A stretch of DNA of 64,000 nucleotides from DASPPF01 sp032906705 (GTDB lineage Archaea; Thermoproteota; Nitrososphaeria; Nitrososphaerales; Gagatemarchaeaceae), in the NCBI GenBank assembly GCA_032906705.1, contig JAJTZC010000003.1, positions 9,808 through 73,807 of the forward strand, in the 5' to 3' direction. Made by a program: the position numbers and the translations under genes. Shown here piece after piece: positions 15,555 to 24,834 of the stretch. Under the pieces are notes generated by a model that saw nothing but the letters and a program-made list of their open reading frames with translations, was not told where the DNA came from and made no database searches. The stretch's first letter is position 1. Every line of letters starts with the position of its first letter.

Positions 15555-16811
15555 ATGAACAGGCTCGAAGGCGTCTCGATGAAGGCACTGGCAGCCGGCC
15601 TCGTGGCATTCATTGTGATTGGTGGCTTCGTTCTTGCCCTGTTCAGCGCTGGCGGGAACCTCGGCGCGGAGCCTGGATTGGTCGTCAACGGACCCAACTT
15701 CGCCGGGAACTACTCCGGTGCCGCCTCCTTGCTCCCCTTTGGCTTTTCAGCTGGAGGTAGCTTCGCAACTGTGCAGACCGTGACAATGTCAAGCACGACC
15801 ACGGCCATCATGTCTCAGGCGCCACCGACAGTCGTGATTGGCAACGCGTCTCCGCGTGGAACAGATGCGTCCACGCAGTCAGGCCAGACGACGTTCAATC
15901 AGCCCGGTAATGGCAGCCTCCTCGAGTTCTTCAGCAACGTCACGATGGAATCGCCAAGCCCGTCGGCCCTGGCGTCGAAGGTTGTGGGCCTGGCATACTC
16001 AGTGGGAGGCTACGTGGCGTACCAGTCCACGCTCCAAGCCTCGGCCTACGTCGTGATCAGGGTCCCGGCTGCGAGCTACCAAGGAGTGCTCAGCCAGATT
16101 CAGGTGATGGGCAATGTGACCGGTTTGAAGTCCACCTCGGACGACGTTACGGTGCAGTACACCGACCTCAATGCGATGCTCACCTCTCTCGTGGCTGAGC
16201 AGCACGACCTCCTTCGTTTAATCAATGAATCAACGTCTGTGAACAGCACACTTGCGATAGAGACTCAGCTTCAGCGAGTGAACTCCCAGATTAACTCTTT
16301 GCAGAGCGAGGTCCTCCAGACCCAGAGACTGATCAATTACTCGACAGTGACGGTCTCGATAACGAAAGCCGAAGAGCCGAAGCCCCTCTCTATGACGCTT
16401 AGCGCGACTCCGAAGAGCGGAACCAGCCCCGTCGGTGTGACATTCAACGCGATAGTGAGCCGTGGGCAGGCCCCCTACCTGGTCAACTACAACTTCGGCG
16501 ACGGCAGCTCACAGCAGGGACAGATTGTGGTTCACCAATACTACTATGCGGGAGACTACAACGTCACTGTCACGGCAACTGATTCGAAGGGCAGCGTCGC
16601 ACTGGCCTCGGCGTTGATCCATGTCTCGTCTCCGCCCGCAAAGGTCGGCTTCGGCGACTTCGGCGTCACGCTTGCGAACCTGCTCGTCAGGGTGGTCGAG
16701 GGGATCGCAGAGCTTGCCGTGGTGGTCGTGCCCGCGGCGCTTGTGCTGGCAGCGGTGGTCTACCCATTGAGAAGGCGTGTCAAGATGCAGAAAGAAATCA
16801 AACAGGGTTAG
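15555..16811 (+). CDS. DUF4349/PKD-domain surface protein
   Basis: A 418-aa protein: N-terminal signal anchor (about 12-32), Ser/Thr-rich region, a DUF4349-like domain (about 115-270) with the I-x-V-P-A-A-S-Y ... L-x-S-x-S-x-D-D-V-T-V-Q-Y-T-D-L pattern and a coiled coil (I-N-E-S-T-S-V-N-S-T-L to L-Q-T-Q), then a PKD domain (about 275-370) with N-F-G-D-G-S, and a C-terminal TM helix (about 385-408). Likely a cell-surface or envelope-stress component. ATG 15555 is leaderless. Confidence 0.88.
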   Translation: MNRLEGVSMKALAAGLVAFIVIGGFVLALFSAGGNLGAEPGLVVNGPNFAGNYSGAASLLPFGFSAGGSFATVQTVTMSSTTTAIMSQAPPTVVIGNASPRGTDASTQSGQTTFNQPGNGSLLEFFSNVTMESPSPSALASKVVGLAYSVGGYVAYQSTLQASAYVVIRVPAASYQGVLSQIQVMGNVTGLKSTSDDVTVQYTDLNAMLTSLVAEQHDLLRLINESTSVNSTLAIETQLQRVNSQINSLQSEVLQTQRLINYSTVTVSITKAEEPKPLSMTLSATPKSGTSPVGVTFNAIVSRGQAPYLVNYNFGDGSSQQGQIVVHQYYYAGDYNVTVTATDSKGSVALASALIHVSSPPAKVGFGDFGVTLANLLVRVVEGIAELAVVVVPAALVLAAVVYPLRRRVKMQKEIKQG

Positions 16812-16896
16812 CTTCGGGCGGCCTCCCTACCCTTTCCTATCAATCTAACGACCTCGGACGCCAAGCGTATTAACACGCGAGCGGGTGCGGCTCTTT

Positions 16897-17331
16897 ATGG
16901 TAAGCTCGACTGTCCATCCAGAGGAAGTGATTCGAAAGTACAGGTTCGTGGCCGTCGTGGGTGCGTCGAAGAACCCGGAGAAAGAAGCGTACACGGTCCC
17001 GCAGTACCTGCAGAAGCACGGGTTCAAGGTGGTTCCGGTCAACCCGACGGCCGATAGCATCCACGGGGAGCAAGCGTACCCGACACTCTCGGCCCTCCCA
17101 GATAGTGTTGCGAGGAGCGTGGAAGTGGTCGAGGTGTTCAGGCCGTCCGAAGAGCTGCCCCAGATAGCCTCCCAGGTCGTCGAGATGAAGAGGAAGACAG
17201 GCCGCCCCTTCGTCTTCTGGGCGCAGCAGGGAATCGAGAACGAGGAGGCGAAGAGTACCCTCGGTGCTGGCGGTGTTGACTACGTCATGGATGCCTGCAT
17301 GAGGACAATGCATCAACTGCATGGCCGCTAG
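16897..17331 (+). CDS. CoA-binding domain protein (YccU-like)
   Basis: A 144-aa stand-alone CoA_binding_2 Rossmann domain: V-A-V-V-G-A-S-K-N-P-E-K (nucleotide-binding turn), V-V-P-V-N-P-T, V-E-V-F-R-P-S-E-E-L-P, and V-M-D-A-C-M near the end. The exact role of the family is unsettled. GTATTAAC lies 28 bp before ATG 16897, so this start is chosen over GTG 16885. Confidence 0.9.
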   Translation: MVSSTVHPEEVIRKYRFVAVVGASKNPEKEAYTVPQYLQKHGFKVVPVNPTADSIHGEQAYPTLSALPDSVARSVEVVEVFRPSEELPQIASQVVEMKRKTGRPFVFWAQQGIENEEAKSTLGAGGVDYVMDACMRTMHQLHGR

Positions 17332-17390
17332 CCGCCGCCCGACGCGGCAAAGGGAGGGCGATCAACGAAAGGTGGCACAGGTCGCATGTC

Positions 17391-17528
17391 GTGCCAAAGG
17401 GCGCGACCCAGGACCAAAGGTTTCGATGCCACTTGGCGCACGCGGAGGCGTGCGGATGCAGGCCTATGCCAGAGGGCGTGAAAGCCGAGCTGAGAAGAAG
17501 GAAGGCCGCGCTCCGCCGAGCTAATTAG
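17391..17528 (+). CDS. Possible 45-aa Cys/His-rich protein
   Basis: A 45-codon frame starting GTG, with C-H-L-A-H-A-E-A-C-G-C near the middle and a basic C-terminus (E-L-R-R-R-K-A-A-L-R-R). Codon use resembles the neighbours, and the Cys/His cluster could bind zinc. No TATA box is seen at the right distance, so this is tentative. The rest of 17332-17556 holds only GC-rich hairpin-prone sequence. Confidence 0.25.
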   Translation: MPKGATQDQRFRCHLAHAEACGCRPMPEGVKAELRRRKAALRRAN

Positions 17529-17556
17529 CCCCGCCCAAACGGGCAGCGCCGCGTAC

Positions 17557-18396
17557 TTGCTCGAACCTGTCTACGCACTCATCCCAGCCGTCATCTGGTC
17601 GGTCAGCCCGATCTACTACAGGGTGTTCATGAAGAGGTTCGACTTCCTGACGCTCAACCTCCTCAGGACCTCTCTGGCTTCGGCTGCGCTCGCAGTCCCA
17701 GCCATCTACTTCGGGTTCGGCGGTGGGTTTTCTTACGCACTCGGGAGCGGGGTCATTACGCTCACCATCGGGGACACGCTCTTCCTGCTTGGGATACGCG
17801 AAATGGGCGCGTCGGTAGCAGCGCCCGTCGTCTACACGTACGTCCTCTTGATTCAGCTTACCGCTCCATCACTCGGCGAGGTCGTCCCATACTCCAATCT
17901 TGTGGCCGCTTTGATGGTGATAGCAGGAGTCTACGTCCTTTCCAGGGGCGGTGGCGGACAGCCGAGAGCAAAGGGGATCGCCTTCGCGCTGGGCGCGAGC
18001 GTCGCGTGGACAGCGGGTCAGGACCTGATCAGGGTCGCCACGAACGCAGGCGGGAGCGTCGTCGCAGTCACGTTTGACCGCAACTTCGCGGCCGCTCTGG
18101 GGCTGGGGGTCGCTGTGCTGGCGACAGGCAGGTTCAGGCATTGGCCCAAGAGCGTCACCCCGAGGGAACTTGGGTTCGTAGCCTTCATCGCTCTCACGGA
18201 CCTTGTCATCGGCTCCCTTCTCTACGTCTACTCTGTCTCGCTCATCGGGATAGCGCTCACAGCTATCCTGACAAGCCTATCGCCCCTGCTCACGCAGGTG
18301 TTCTCGAAGGCGCTGGGGAAGGAGGCGCCGTCGAACAGAGACTATGCGGGCGGTGTTCTCATTGTCGCTGCCCTGGTGCTGGCCCTGGCCCTCTGA
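17557..18396 (+). CDS. EamA/DMT-family transporter
   Basis: A 279-aa, ten-TM protein with two EamA halves (about 1-130 and 140-279), for example P-A-V-I-W-S-V-S-P-I-Y-Y-R in the first TM and A-S-V-A-W-T-A-G-Q-D in the sixth. Drug/metabolite exporters of this type carry amino acids, nucleotides or toxic compounds. TTG 17557 is about 31 bp downstream of TAATTA. Confidence 0.9.
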   Translation: MLEPVYALIPAVIWSVSPIYYRVFMKRFDFLTLNLLRTSLASAALAVPAIYFGFGGGFSYALGSGVITLTIGDTLFLLGIREMGASVAAPVVYTYVLLIQLTAPSLGEVVPYSNLVAALMVIAGVYVLSRGGGGQPRAKGIAFALGASVAWTAGQDLIRVATNAGGSVVAVTFDRNFAAALGLGVAVLATGRFRHWPKSVTPRELGFVAFIALTDLVIGSLLYVYSVSLIGIALTAILTSLSPLLTQVFSKALGKEAPSNRDYAGGVLIVAALVLALAL

Positions 18397-18449
18397 GCCG
18401 GGCGAAGTCTTATTCGGCTTGGAAGGGAGCGGAGCGGTCGATTCAGCGT

Positions 18450-19889
18450 TTGGACTACAAGTACGTGGTGCTGACGAACACCACTGTCGGGGCCTTCATG
18501 GCCGTCCTGGACGGCAACGTAGTCCTAATCGCTCTGCCGACGATAATAGCCAACCTGCCGGGAACGAGCAGCTTCGACGGGATATGGATCATAATGGGCT
18601 ACACATTGATCACAGCGACGCTGCTCCTCACGTTCGGGAGGCTCTCGGATGTATTCGGCCGCGTCAGGCTGTACACTCTTGGCTTCGCGGTCTTCACGGT
18701 CGGGTCGGCCCTCTGTAGCTTATCGACCAGCGGCATCATGCTGGTGGTCTTCAGGCTTGTCCAGGGTACCGGGGGAGCGCTCATCTTCTCTAACGGACCA
18801 GCCATCTTGACGGACGTTTTTCCGCCTGAGGAGAGGGGAAGGGCTCTTGGAATCAATCAGGTGGCTGGGACTGCGGGCTCGGTCGGGGGCCTGGTCGCGG
18901 GAGGAGTACTGACTGCCATGCTCGGCTGGCGCTCCATATTCTGGATCAACATCCCAGTGGGTCTCTTCGCGACCGTCTGGGCCTTCAAGAAGCTGAGGGA
19001 GACCTCCACGCCGAGCAGGAACGAGAGGCTCGACCCGGCAGGAAACGTGCTCTTCGGTGGCGGCCTGTCCCTCTTCCTGTTGGGTCTCACCCTAGGCGCT
19101 CTGACGGGCTTCACTGGATTCATTGTGGGTACGATGGTCCTCGGGCTGGCCCTCTTGGGTGGTTTCATCTTCGTGGAAACGCGCACGAGGTTCCCGATGA
19201 TTGACCTCTCGCTCTTTAGAATCCGGCAGTTCTCCGCAGGGATACTCAGCAACCTGCTCGCCGCCGTTGCGAGGGGCTCCATATCGCTCGTGCTAGTATT
19301 CTACTTTCAGGGCGCTCTGGGACTCGACCCCCTGACGGCGGGTCTGCTCCTCATACCCCTGGCGCTGGCGTTCGTTACCTTCGGCCCGCTCTGCGGCTAC
19401 CTCTCGGACAGGTACGGATCCAGGGGCTTCGCCACCGCAGGCGTATTGATACTGTCGGCAGCACTGTTCTGGTTCTCGTTGTTTCCGTTCGGCGCGCCGT
19501 ACGCCCAGCTCGTATACCCGATGATCCTCGCAGGAGTAGGCGGAGGCATGTTCGTTGCGCCCAACATCGCCTCAATAATGAACGCTACACCGCCAGCGCG
19601 ACGGGGAGTAGCCTCCGGTACTTCGTACACCCTTCTGAACACGGGCTTCCTCCTGAGCATGGGGTCGGCGTTCGCGATAATGGCAGTCACCGTGCCGGTC
19701 TCGACTCTGCAGTCAGTCTTCGCGGGCCAAGCGGTTGCCCTCAGCCCAGCAGGGATACAGGTCTTCGTGGACTCGATTCGCAAGGTCTTTCTCGTAATGG
19801 GCGTAGTAAGCCTATTCGCCGCGGTCCCCGCCTCGTTGACTGGGAGACGCAAAGCACAGAAGGCGTTTAACGGGGACGAAGGGGAGTAG
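18450..19889 (+). CDS. DHA2-type MFS drug exporter
   Basis: A 479-aa transporter with about 14 TM segments. TM1 has L-D-G-N-V-V-L-I-A-L-P-T-I, the DHA2 motif, and the loop 2-3 motif G-R-L-S-D-V-F-G-R-V-R and motif C region (G-P-A-I-L-T-D ... G-x-x-G-G) are visible. Probably proton-driven multidrug efflux. The open frame starts at 18141, but TTG 18450 (L-D-Y-K-Y-V-V-L) begins the first TM and follows CTTATTC at about 18408. Confidence 0.92.
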   Translation: MDYKYVVLTNTTVGAFMAVLDGNVVLIALPTIIANLPGTSSFDGIWIIMGYTLITATLLLTFGRLSDVFGRVRLYTLGFAVFTVGSALCSLSTSGIMLVVFRLVQGTGGALIFSNGPAILTDVFPPEERGRALGINQVAGTAGSVGGLVAGGVLTAMLGWRSIFWINIPVGLFATVWAFKKLRETSTPSRNERLDPAGNVLFGGGLSLFLLGLTLGALTGFTGFIVGTMVLGLALLGGFIFVETRTRFPMIDLSLFRIRQFSAGILSNLLAAVARGSISLVLVFYFQGALGLDPLTAGLLLIPLALAFVTFGPLCGYLSDRYGSRGFATAGVLILSAALFWFSLFPFGAPYAQLVYPMILAGVGGGMFVAPNIASIMNATPPARRGVASGTSYTLLNTGFLLSMGSAFAIMAVTVPVSTLQSVFAGQAVALSPAGIQVFVDSIRKVFLVMGVVSLFAAVPASLTGRRKAQKAFNGDEGE

Positions 19890-19894
19890 TCATC

Positions 19895-20038
19895 ATGGCG
19901 ACGGACCCCATCTGCGACATGTTCGTGGACGAAAGGTCAGCCAGGTTCATGGCCGAGTCAGGCGGAAAGACGTACTACTTCTGCTCAGCGGGCTGCATGA
20001 AGACCTTCAACGCGAACCCTGCGAAGTACGCGAAGTGA
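19895..20038 (+). CDS. YHS-domain (TRASH-like) metal-binding protein
   Basis: A complete 47-aa YHS domain: D-P-I-C-D-M-F-V-D at the start, K-T-Y-Y-F-C-S-A-G-C-M-K-T-F near the end, closing with N-P-A-K-Y. The cysteines C7, C31 and C35 can bind metal. Such domains occur alone or in metal ATPases. TTTAAC lies 28-30 bp before the ATG, within the end of the MFS gene, so it has its own leaderless transcript. Confidence 0.85.
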   Translation: MATDPICDMFVDERSARFMAESGGKTYYFCSAGCMKTFNANPAKYAK

Positions 20039-20039
20039 A

Positions 20040-21800
20040 TCACTTCAGGTAGCCGGCCACGAGAGTCTCGTTGTTATCCGTCTTGAGGAAGACGGGGACG
20101 TTCCTCTGCTTGGCTGCCTTGAAGGAGACGAAGATCCATTCGCCTGTCTCAAGCTGGGCCGACCGCTCGAGGGCCTCGTAGGGCAGGCCGAAGGCGTCGG
20201 CAATGACCATCCTGTCGTACATCCTGGGTAGCGTGCTCACGAAGTAGGAGTGGAGCTGCTGGAGGGCGTTGACGTTGAGTCGGGCCACACGCTGGGTGGC
20301 CATCCAGCAGTGCAGCCTGTACTTTCTCCCCTGCCTCAGTAGCTGCTCGACGGCGTTGTTGGACTGGTATGTGTATGCCTTGTCCGTCGGGTTGTCCGGG
20401 ATGTACTCCTGCGCCTCGTCCAGTACGACGAGCACCCTCTGCTTGTTGCCGTACCTCTTCTTCAGGAAGAGCAAGCGAGTAATCAGCCTGTGCGCTGTCT
20501 GCCTCGCGTCGACCGGGTCAGGCAGGTACAAGATGTTCAGCCTCGCCGCCTTGCCCTTCGCAAGCTGGTCGGCGAGCTTCTCGGGAGTGAGCGATTGCGT
20601 CTCCTTCGGTTCCTCTACGGCCCCGTGAAGCATGTCTATGATCTGGTTGGACTCCATGAAGATGCCGGACCTGTCGCTGACGTTGCTCTTCACGTCGTCG
20701 AGCAAGGTGATCAGGGCCTTCCTTGATTCGTCGTCGAGCTCCGTCAGCTTTGTGGACTGTCGCATGCGCCTCTTCTCGTAGAAGTCTGTGGTCAGCTTCC
20801 CGATTGCTAGCTTCGCAGCCGTCCCGCCGGTCTTCCCGCCGTCAACGGTTCCCTCGAACATGGTCTGGATCCAACCCAAGTCGATACCCCCCGCTTCCTG
20901 GAGGGAGAGCCGCTCGACTCCGCCTCGGTAGACCTTGGCCAGCCCCTTCTCCACGTTGCCCCTGCCGACCGCCTCCTCGAGGCTCTCCGGAATCGCCTGT
21001 GAGCTGCAGAACTGCTCCGCGCTCTCTATCATCTCCGTGGTTATCACTTTGGAGTTCTCCCCCAGCTGGTCGACTAGGTGGACAGAGTACTCCCCGGCAA
21101 TGTCGAAGACCACCACGGTGAGGTCGGGGTCGGCCTTCAGCGCCTTCCTGATCAGTACGCTGGCGAGGTTGGACTTGCCGCTTCCTGTGAAGGCAAAGAA
21201 GCCGCAATGATAGCGAATCAGGTTGGGCATGTCGACTGTGAACGGGAGGTCGAAGCCTGCCATAGAGCCAATCTTCTCGCCCGATGTGAGGCAGAGGAAC
21301 TTCTCCACCGAGTCCTTCGAGAGGAGGAACGCCTGCGCCCCGGGGAGCGGCTCGTGGGGCGCCCTTGCGAAATTGAGCTTGTTTCCGTCGAGCTCGGCCA
21401 CGTAAGATGTCGGGATCGCGCTGAGGTCGATCCAGGTCTCCTGCGACTTGCCCCAGCTCTCCTTTATCGTGTCAAGGTACTCCTTCCTGAGCAGGGTCGG
21501 CATCGACGAGTCGACCCCGGGCAGCTGGTAGTGGGTCGGGTTGACTCCTATCACCTCGTAGACCACGTAGCGCATTGAGCCGTTGACGTTTCTCTCTATC
21601 CCTATGAAGCTCGGGAAGTAGAGGCGGTCCAGGACCTTGTAGCTGAATCTGGCCTCTAGGATCGCGAGGGGGTTGGAGACTGTTAGCTCTCTTCCTTCGT
21701 TTCTCGAAGACCTAGTGGCAACTGTGTTCCTGCGGAGTCTCGCCTCGAACTCCCCTCCCATGTCGTCGAATGCGCTCGGAACCTTCGCTGCCAAAGTCAT
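20040..21800 (-). CDS. herA: HerA-type DNA translocase ATPase
   Basis: A 586-aa FtsK/HerA ATPase. An N-terminal HAS-barrel-like region is followed by Walker A A-F-T-G-S-G-K-S (203-210), V-V-V-F-D-I-A-G-E-Y, Walker B V-L-V-V-L-D-E-A-Q-E-Y, and an arginine-finger region (Q-G-R-K-Y-R-L-H-C-W-M-A-T-Q-R). HerA forms a hexameric motor that works with NurA in DNA-end resection. Its ATG overlaps the end of the NurA gene (ATGA), so the two are made together. No mre11 or rad50 lies alongside. Confidence 0.93.
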   Translation of the reverse strand: MTLAAKVPSAFDDMGGEFEARLRRNTVATRSSRNEGRELTVSNPLAILEARFSYKVLDRLYFPSFIGIERNVNGSMRYVVYEVIGVNPTHYQLPGVDSSMPTLLRKEYLDTIKESWGKSQETWIDLSAIPTSYVAELDGNKLNFARAPHEPLPGAQAFLLSKDSVEKFLCLTSGEKIGSMAGFDLPFTVDMPNLIRYHCGFFAFTGSGKSNLASVLIRKALKADPDLTVVVFDIAGEYSVHLVDQLGENSKVITTEMIESAEQFCSSQAIPESLEEAVGRGNVEKGLAKVYRGGVERLSLQEAGGIDLGWIQTMFEGTVDGGKTGGTAAKLAIGKLTTDFYEKRRMRQSTKLTELDDESRKALITLLDDVKSNVSDRSGIFMESNQIIDMLHGAVEEPKETQSLTPEKLADQLAKGKAARLNILYLPDPVDARQTAHRLITRLLFLKKRYGNKQRVLVVLDEAQEYIPDNPTDKAYTYQSNNAVEQLLRQGRKYRLHCWMATQRVARLNVNALQQLHSYFVSTLPRMYDRMVIADAFGLPYEALERSAQLETGEWIFVSFKAAKQRNVPVFLKTDNNETLVAGYLK

Positions 21801-23554
21801 CTGCTCGCCGCCCTCATCCTCGCGTGCTCCGACTCCGCCCTCTGCTCTCTATAAGTTGTGACGAGGCCGAATATCTTCCTCCTCCTCGACACGCCACCGA
21901 CCCTGAGGTCGGCCACGCCGCGCAGAGAGCTCCTCATCATCCTGACCTCAGCCTTGACCGCCTTGTCAGCGAGGTAGAGAAGCTGGTTGTGCCCGAAGGC
22001 CTCGAAGACCTCCGGGTTGTCGTTTAAGGATAGGATGTGGAGAATGAGGTTCGAGAGCGGGCTGCCGTCCCCGCCTTCGAAGTAAGCGTCCACCTCCGTC
22101 TTGCCAACCCTTTCAACGACTGTGAACCTGCGCACGGCCCGCCCGTCCGACATATCGTCGAATGGCCTGTCGAAGAGGAAGACCTGCGACCGAACGCTGG
22201 GGTCTGACCTCAGGGTTCTAAGTTGGAAGAAGGACCTGACGAAGAGCTTCTCCCGCGAGACCACCCGCCGCGCGCTGACCAAGTCCGGTCCAATCTCGAC
22301 TATGGTAGAGTAAGCGGAATCGTATCCAATGGTTCTCCACGGAGTGGCGACGGACGGATTCTCAGAACTCAGTATCGCAAGAAATGCCTTGTCATTCTTG
22401 AGCAGCGGCGCCGGAGATGACATTTTGACAAAGCCCGACCTGCGGGCGAACGGGAGGACAGACCTCGAGATGTCGGTGGCGGTCGTGTCCTTCGCGACGC
22501 CGGTCAAGAGCACCCCCGTGAGCTTGGCGCGATGGTAGAGCTCGTCCAGCAAGAAGAGCGCGACGGAGTTGACGTCGAGGATCGTCAGGTATTCCTCGTT
22601 GCCCAAGGAGAGCGGATGGCCCTTCTGGTCGAACACGTACTGCGCGTAGGAGAGCGACAGGGCGGAGACCCTATCCCAGTATCCGCGAATCTTCTCGTCG
22701 AGCTTGACTTTGGTGTCCGTCTTGTCCACTATGAGCTCGTCGGCGTGGTCCCGGCTCACCTTGTGAATCCTCGCGAGGGCCCGCGCCGCCTCCCCTTCAG
22801 TCACGTGCAGCTTGGAGGCGATCTCGCCTAGGGAGAGCGGGCCTCCCATCAGGAGCTTCAGCACAGCCAGCGTGAGGAACCGCCGCCTCGTGGGGACGAT
22901 CATCGTCGGAGAGCCCAAGTTTATGGCCAGCTCGATATCGAGGAGCGAGACACGGCCCGCCCCCGGAACCTTGACTAGCTTGCTCTCACCCCTCTTGATG
23001 AGATTCCTCGCGTCTCTGGACAGTGTCGAGAAAGTTCCCGACAACGGCCTGTCGAGGAAGATGATCTTGGCCTTGGCTGTTGCCAAGACCGCCAGGTAGA
23101 GCTCGCCGAGAGTCATGAATGAGTTGGGTATCCTTTCCATCGAGTGCTCCAGCTCGAGGTCTATCTCGGGCTGGTTGCTGAAGACGCTCGCCACGTCCTC
23201 GGCCCAGAGCGGGACCGCAGCTGCTGCGGCCAGCTTAGAATCCCTGTGAGCTGACGTCAAGTCGAAGGAGAGGTGGTCGCCGACCCTGAAGGGGCAGTTG
23301 TAGGCTGTGGCGTTCGAATAGAAGAGCATCATCTGGAGCCGCTCGTCGAAGTCCATCGACCCGTCGATCCCGGTGGCAACGTGCTCGCCCTCGCCGAAGA
23401 GCTTCTTCGCCAGCTTCTCCGCGGAGGGAACGTCGACCTGGACGGTAAGCTTGGCGAGGTCGGCCCTGTGAGCGAAGGAGTTGGCCCTGCTCTCGAAACG
23501 GTTGATGAGGTCCCGCGTCTGCTTCGAGAGTTCTTCCGCTATCTCCGTTGACAC
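21797..23554 (-). CDS. nurA: NurA-domain nuclease, long form with winged helix
   Basis: A 585-aa protein with NurA motifs: T-G-I-D-G-S-M (D64, metal ligand), A-K-I-I-F-L-D-R-P-L-S-G-T (about 164-176), and later L-D-V-N-S-V and A-K-D-T. An insert of about 80 residues (about 225-300) looks like a winged helix (P-L-S-L-G-E-I-A-S-K-L-H-V-T-E-G-E-A-A-R-A-L). Typical NurA is 330-450 aa, so this is a long form. GTG 23554 is 28 bp from TTTTAACC on the minus strand and follows GGAGG. Confidence 0.85.
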   Translation of the reverse strand: MSTEIAEELSKQTRDLINRFESRANSFAHRADLAKLTVQVDVPSAEKLAKKLFGEGEHVATGIDGSMDFDERLQMMLFYSNATAYNCPFRVGDHLSFDLTSAHRDSKLAAAAAVPLWAEDVASVFSNQPEIDLELEHSMERIPNSFMTLGELYLAVLATAKAKIIFLDRPLSGTFSTLSRDARNLIKRGESKLVKVPGAGRVSLLDIELAINLGSPTMIVPTRRRFLTLAVLKLLMGGPLSLGEIASKLHVTEGEAARALARIHKVSRDHADELIVDKTDTKVKLDEKIRGYWDRVSALSLSYAQYVFDQKGHPLSLGNEEYLTILDVNSVALFLLDELYHRAKLTGVLLTGVAKDTTATDISRSVLPFARRSGFVKMSSPAPLLKNDKAFLAILSSENPSVATPWRTIGYDSAYSTIVEIGPDLVSARRVVSREKLFVRSFFQLRTLRSDPSVRSQVFLFDRPFDDMSDGRAVRRFTVVERVGKTEVDAYFEGGDGSPLSNLILHILSLNDNPEVFEAFGHNQLLYLADKAVKAEVRMMRSSLRGVADLRVGGVSRRRKIFGLVTTYREQRAESEHARMRAASR

Positions 23555-23662
23555 GGCCTCCGCGCTTTCATTTGAGGTTGGTTAAAAGCCACCATGCGCC
23601 CGGGGCTTCGGCCTCGACGCCCGGCATACGTTAATAAGCGGAATCGGACTCTTGCAGGTCAG

Positions 23663-23995
23663 ATGAAGCTCCTCCTCGAGCATATGCTGCCTCGAAAGCT
23701 GAGGTACGCGAAAGTGTACCTTGAAGCTGGCGGCGCCTCGGTCTTCTTCTCGCTCGATGGGGCGAGCGCGGACTGGTACGCCAGCATAGGAAAGAAGAAG
23801 GCCGCCGAGATGTCTGACAAGGAGTACTCTCGGCTGCGCGCCAACCTGCCTGCGGTGGAGACCCTCGATGACGACGGCAGGATGCTCGTAGTCAGGAACG
23901 CGCGCGGATACGAGGAGCAGTGGAGGAAGCCCAAGTGGGTACTTACGCGCATGCGGAAGTTGCGCGGTGAACGCGATGAGCCAGCCTCACGCTAG
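23663..23995 (+). CDS. Hypothetical protein, 110 aa
   Basis: Not recognised. A basic 110-aa protein, probably alpha/beta, with K-V-Y-L-E-A-G-G-A-S-V-F-F-S-L-D-G and a basic tail (R-M-R-K-L-R-G-E-R). ATG 23663 is 28-30 bp after TTAATAAG, which decides it over the upstream GTG/ATG choices. It diverges from the NurA-HerA pair. Confidence 0.7.
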   Translation: MKLLLEHMLPRKLRYAKVYLEAGGASVFFSLDGASADWYASIGKKKAAEMSDKEYSRLRANLPAVETLDDDGRMLVVRNARGYEEQWRKPKWVLTRMRKLRGERDEPASR

Positions 23996-24069
23996 ATTAG
24001 CAAATCTCTGTTAAACGGCGCGTTAATGCGAACCGCCCTTAAATCGCGCAGCGAGCAGTTTGTTCTCAT

Positions 24070-24834
24070 ATGGAGAGCGTGGTGATTCCTCCGGACAGCG
24101 GGCTGAGGGCTGCGATACAGATCATCCAGCTCGCCGAATCCCATGATGTGAGGCTACGGTTGCTCGGTGGTCTCGCCTTCAAGAGGCTCTGCCCCAGCGC
24201 CAACGAGGCTCCTTACTACAGGGTGAACAAGGACATCGACCTGATGGGAAGACGGGAGAAGAGCAAGGAGATCATGCAACTGATGCAAACGCTCGGTTAC
24301 AAACCGAGAGAGATGTTCAACAAGCTCAGCATGGGCAAGAGGTTGATCTACTATGACCTCGTGAACAAGAGGAGGGTCGACATATTCCTCGACGAGTTCG
24401 AGATGTGCCACAAGTTCAACTTCAAGGACAGCCTCGCACCCGGGACCTACACACTCCCAATCACCGAACTTGTGATGACCAAGCTCCAGGTCGTCGAGAA
24501 GACGGACAAGGAGTATCTGGACTTGATTGCGGCGTTCCACGACTTCGATGTCACAGATGGCAAAGGCGGGATAGAGGGTGACAGGATTGCGGACGTCTGC
24601 AGCAGGGATTGGGGAATCTATGCGACCTTCAGCAAGAGCCTGGACGCCCTGAAGCTGTGGGCCGAGACGCTTGGAGCCGGCGACAGGGGCGTCATTCTGC
24701 CCAGGATTGAGAGGCTTGTTGCCATGATCGAGGCGAGCCCGAAGGGTCTTTCCTGGAAGATGAGGGCCAGGATAGGCGAGAAGGCGAGATGGTACGAGAT
24801 TCCCGAGACTGACGGGGACGCGATGCTCGACTAG
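24070..24834 (+). CDS. Nucleotidyltransferase-fold protein (AbiEii-like)
   Basis: A 254-aa protein with the minimal nucleotidyltransferase signature: L-R-L-L-G-G-L-A-F-K-R (G-G), then N-K-D-I-D-L-M-G (D-x-D) and R-V-D-I-F-L-D as third acidic strand. The pattern matches the AbiEii/DUF1814-type fold. No antitoxin partner is next to it, so a toxin-antitoxin role is not supported here. CTTAAATC lies about 28 bp before the ATG. Confidence 0.75.
   Translation: MESVVIPPDSGLRAAIQIIQLAESHDVRLRLLGGLAFKRLCPSANEAPYYRVNKDIDLMGRREKSKEIMQLMQTLGYKPREMFNKLSMGKRLIYYDLVNKRRVDIFLDEFEMCHKFNFKDSLAPGTYTLPITELVMTKLQVVEKTDKEYLDLIAAFHDFDVTDGKGGIEGDRIADVCSRDWGIYATFSKSLDALKLWAETLGAGDRGVILPRIERLVAMIEASPKGLSWKMRARIGEKARWYEIPETDGDAMLD

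Noticed and set aside
17332..17556. Possible structured RNA
   Set aside because: Some hairpins, but no match to RNase P, SRP or box C/D patterns I could recognise.
24070..24834. AbiEii-type toxin-antitoxin system
   Set aside because: The nucleotidyltransferase fold is visible but no antitoxin-like regulator is adjacent in the same direction.
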